DNA of 64,000 nucleotides from Rebecca billardiae RCC1528 (Eukaryota > Haptophyta), in NCBI GenBank assembly GCA_965240325.2, contig OZ251229.1, forward strand, positions 806,001 to 870,000, written 5' to 3'. Every line of letters begins with the position of its first letter. The first letter of the stretch is position 1. The position numbers and the translations under genes were made by a program. Shown piece by piece: positions 61,626-64,000 of the stretch. The notes under the pieces are model-generated. The model ran no database searches. It had not been told where the DNA came from and saw nothing but the letters and a program-made list of their open reading frames with translations.

Positions 61626-64000
61626 TCACCACGCCAGCGTCGGCGCCGGCGGCGGGGAACGCCCCGCCCAATGATGAGACTGCGCCCTCGGTGCGGCTCC
61701 CAGCGCGTGCGGCGGGTACGGCGCTCGGCGCTTCTCTCGCGCCGCAGCCAGCTCGGCTGCCGGCAGGCGAGGCAGGTTGATGCCTTCGTCGCGGCCGCCG
61801 CGGTGTCGCGCCGCGTGCTCCAGATACGACTCGTGCAGCATCCGCACGCCATTTGGCGAAAGCGGCAGATCGGACCAGCTGAAATTCGCTTCCACGCCGC
61901 CGACAGTAGGTGTCGGCTGCGAGCGAGTGCGCGGCACCGCCGTGGCCGAGCGCGAGCTCGGAGGGTACACGGGCGGGCCGCTGACGCCGGTGCGCGGGCG
62001 CGTTGGCGGGACGCCGTAGATGGAAGTGAAGACGGCAGTGTTGGTCACCGAGAGGGCTCGTGAATGCAGGCCGTCGCGCGACAAGTCGCCCTGAGGCTCG
62101 GGAGGGGCTCGCACGTGTGGCACTGGTGGGTGGGGCGGATACTCATCCGGAGCGATCAAAGACACAAATGGTTCGAGCACCGCGCGCGACGCGCGCTGGT
62201 GTGTGCGGCTGGTCGGAGCTCTCGATCCGGTCGTTGACAGCAGAGAGGCCTGGGACCCAATCGCGCCCGACGGCGAGCGCCTGCGCGCGCTGCGCGAGCG
62301 CGAGCGTGAGCGGCCCTTCCGCCCTAGGGTCGACGACAGCTCTCCGTGCAGCCGCTCGTGCTCGTCGTCCACGGTGCGCGGCAGCAGCGTGTTGCGCGCG
62401 CGCCGATGCTGCGAGCCAGGTCTGTCGCGCGCATGCGCCTTGGACGTGTACGTGCCCGCGGGCTGATCGTCCAGCAGCTCTCGAGCCTCGAGCGTCAGCC
62501 GACGCATGTAGCCCGCGTGGCTCTTCCGCGGCCAGTTTCGGTCGAGCTGCTGCTTTGATGCAGGGGGCAGGTGATCGGCCCTGCGGGCAGGCGCGCGCCC
62601 TGGCCACGCCGGCTCCGTGAAGTAGTCCAGCTCGGAGGGGTGCCTGGCGAGCAGCTCGCTGTAGTCCGGCTCGATTGGTGGTGGCGGCACTCCGTGCCAC
62701 GCTTCGCTCGGCTCCTCGGCGGCGTGCAGCGCCGAGAGCTCGTCGCGCAGCGCGGCGGCTGCGGCCACCTCCGCGCGAGCCACAGAGGTCGTGGGCGGCG
62801 CGACCGGCGACGGCGGCGCTGCCCCCGCCCCCGCCTTGGCATCCGTCGCCGGACGGGGCAGCTCCACCTCGGTGAGCGCATGCCCCGTGGCCGCTGCTGC
62901 TGGCGCGCCCGGAGCGTGCTCGCCCGGCCTTTCGAGGCCAACTTCTGTCGATGGGGCCGTGGCCGCTCGAGCAGCTGCGTGCGCGACCTCTGCAGCCTGC
63001 ACGCGCGCCGATGCGTCCTCCCAGACACCCTCGACGTCGCCTTCTGCCGCGCTGCGCTGCGTCTCCGCTCCCGAGCGCTCAGGCGCTCCTGCAGCCAGTG
63101 CCAGCGCAGCTGCCGGCGCAGCTGCCGGCGCAGCTGTCGGCGCAGCGCTTGCGTCTGCAGACGGCGCTGCTGCAGCCGGCAAAGTGGCAGCAGCTGGCGA
63201 CGATGCAAGCTGCGCCTCGACTGCTCCTGCGGCGTCGCGTACACCATCGCCAGCTGGCGCCAGCGGCGCATCAGCACTGCCATCTGCGTCGCCGTCGTGC
63301 ACGAGCACATCCGTCATCGTCGGATCATCGTGCTCGTCGGCTCCGAGAGGCGTCGGCTCGGCCTTCGCCGTTGGCACGCCGGCTGGCGCGCCAGCTGGCG
63401 CGCTCGCCGCGGCTTCGGCGGCCGCCGCGCTCAGCGACTCTGCTGGCACCTGCGGGTCATTCGAGGGTGCCCCAGCGGCAGGTGCTGCTGCAGGCGCGAC
63501 TGCGACGTGCCCAGGGACAGCGCTCCGACGAGACGCTCCTGCGCCATCGGAGGAGGCAGATCGCGGCGAGATGGCGACATCGGTGGTCATGGCAGCGACC
63601 GGGCTCGTGGCGGAGGTCGTGAGTGCCGGCTCATCCGTTTGCGTGTCGACGCTGACGCCCGCACGCGCGACGTGCAAAGAGGGCTCGGTGCTTGTCGACG
63701 TGGCGACCGCAACCCCTGGGCCGCCAGCGGGCATTTCGCCCGCAGCAGCGTCGAACACGACAGCAACAGTTTGCGGCAGCACCGTCGCGCGCGGCTCGCC
63801 TTGTGCTGGCGCTGCCTCGGGCGCGTCGGAATCGCAATCGGCAGCTGCCTCCGGCTCAGCGATGCTGGCGGCGGCCGCTGCCTCGGGCGCGTACGCATCG
63901 GCCGCTGCCTCGGGCGCTTCGGCGTCGAACGCGGCCTGCCCGACATTGCGGGCCTTTTCCGCCGCCTCAATCTCCCTCTGCATCGCCGAGCGAAGTTCGG
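61626..64000 (-). CDS. Large hypothetical protein, 5' end outside window
   Basis: The frame is open from the window edge to the stop at 61626 (about 790 residues). The sequence upstream of the first internal Met continues the same helical style (ELRSAMQREIEAAEKARN), so the true start lies beyond 64000. The first 420 residues are an Ala/Pro/Glu-rich disordered region with tandem EAPEAAADAYAPEAAA motifs and VSVDTQTDEP. The C-terminal 350 residues are more ordered, with PPIEPDYSELLARHPSELDY, KQQLDRNWPRKSHAGYMRRL and a basic Arg/Ser cluster (RKGRSRSRSRSARRRSPS). The end contains FSWSDLPLSPNGVRML. No family recognised; a cytoskeletal or nuclear scaffold role would be a guess. Confidence 0.65.
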   Translation of the reverse strand, partial: ELRSAMQREIEAAEKARNVGQAAFDAEAPEAAADAYAPEAAAAASIAEPEAAADCDSDAPEAAPAQGEPRATVLPQTVAVVFDAAAGEMPAGGPGVAVATSTSTEPSLHVARAGVSVDTQTDEPALTTSATSPVAAMTTDVAISPRSASSDGAGASRRSAVPGHVAVAPAAAPAAGAPSNDPQVPAESLSAAAAEAAASAPAGAPAGVPTAKAEPTPLGADEHDDPTMTDVLVHDGDADGSADAPLAPAGDGVRDAAGAVEAQLASSPAAATLPAAAAPSADASAAPTAAPAAAPAAALALAAGAPERSGAETQRSAAEGDVEGVWEDASARVQAAEVAHAAARAATAPSTEVGLERPGEHAPGAPAAAATGHALTEVELPRPATDAKAGAGAAPPSPVAPPTTSVARAEVAAAAALRDELSALHAAEEPSEAWHGVPPPPIEPDYSELLARHPSELDYFTEPAWPGRAPARRADHLPPASKQQLDRNWPRKSHAGYMRRLTLEARELLDDQPAGTYTSKAHARDRPGSQHRRARNTLLPRTVDDEHERLHGELSSTLGRKGRSRSRSRSARRRSPSGAIGSQASLLSTTGSRAPTSRTHQRASRAVLEPFVSLIAPDEYPPHPPVPHVRAPPEPQGDLSRDGLHSRALSVTNTAVFTSIYGVPPTRPRTGVSGPPVYPPSSRSATAVPRTRSQPTPTVGGVEANFSWSDLPLSPNGVRMLHESYLEHAARHRGGRDEGINLPRLPAAELAAAREKRRAPYPPHALGAAPRAQSHHWAGRSPPPAPTLAW

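Overview
This is GC-rich nuclear DNA from a eukaryote, most likely a unicellular alga. The genes are protein-coding and split by short (80-204 bp), very GC-rich spliceosomal introns. Most introns start GTGCGC, GTATGC or GTGAGC and end GCGCAG or similar. Several proteins carry long Ser-Pro-Pro-Pro-Pro extensin-like tracts next to ShK-type cysteine domains, a style common in haptophytes and some other algae. I favour a haptophyte, but that is inference; no rRNA or plastid gene is present to settle it.

Layout. 0.8-3.4 kb: a synaptobrevin-type R-SNARE and TFIIF-beta, head to head, with a 1.1 kb fold-back transposon (7-bp target duplication) in their shared promoter. 4.2-5.1 kb: a decayed reading frame. 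6.3-11.8 kb: a TFIIS-central-domain protein and an RNase H (head to head), then a large armadillo-repeat/BTB protein with homogenised 126-bp repeats. 11.8-15 kb: gene-poor DNA with microsatellites, a dispersed repeat, a decayed 24-bp repeat coding tract and a tandem duplication. 15-18.3 kb: a LARGE-like (GT49) type II glycosyltransferase. 19.6-27.3 kb: an IQ-motif protein and a full ABCB-type transporter on the minus strand. 28.4-34.7 kb: an ERK-type MAP kinase, a GT25-like glycosyltransferase and THOC1. 35.5-42.3 kb: an AAK1/GAK-family kinase, a six-TM protein, aspartyl aminopeptidase and a type II acyl-CoA thioesterase. 42.9-48.3 kb: an ER-retained aldo-keto reductase with a ShKT domain, a Tc1/mariner-like MITE, a small uncharacterised protein and an RCC1-repeat protein. 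48.5-53.3 kb: a myosin with a C-terminal RUN domain. 53.8-57.1 kb: a repeat-rich tract bounded by inverted repeats and full of palindromes, probably mobile DNA. 57.2-64 kb: a doubtful gene, a proline-rich surface protein and the 3' part of a large hypothetical gene that runs off the window.

Themes. Many genes are ordinary housekeeping genes: transcription and mRNP export (TFIIF-beta, TFIIS-like, THOC1), membrane traffic (R-SNARE, AAK1/GAK kinase, myosin-RUN), glycosylation (GT49, GT25), peptidase and lipid metabolism. Twelve genes form six head-to-head pairs. In five of them the ATGs lie only 140-222 bp apart; the sixth (R-SNARE/TFIIF-beta) would be about 193 bp without the transposon. The most unusual items are the ShKT/proline-rich/aldo-keto-reductase/KDEL fusion, the transposon caught inside a bidirectional promoter, the dispersed 50-bp repeat family, and the palindrome-rich 53.8-57.2 kb tract.

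Exon boundaries were placed by reading-frame continuity, splice-site consensus and remembered family alignments; no transcript data were available. Where I give a start codon, it is the first ATG giving a sensible N-terminus, and in-frame non-ATG extensions were discarded.
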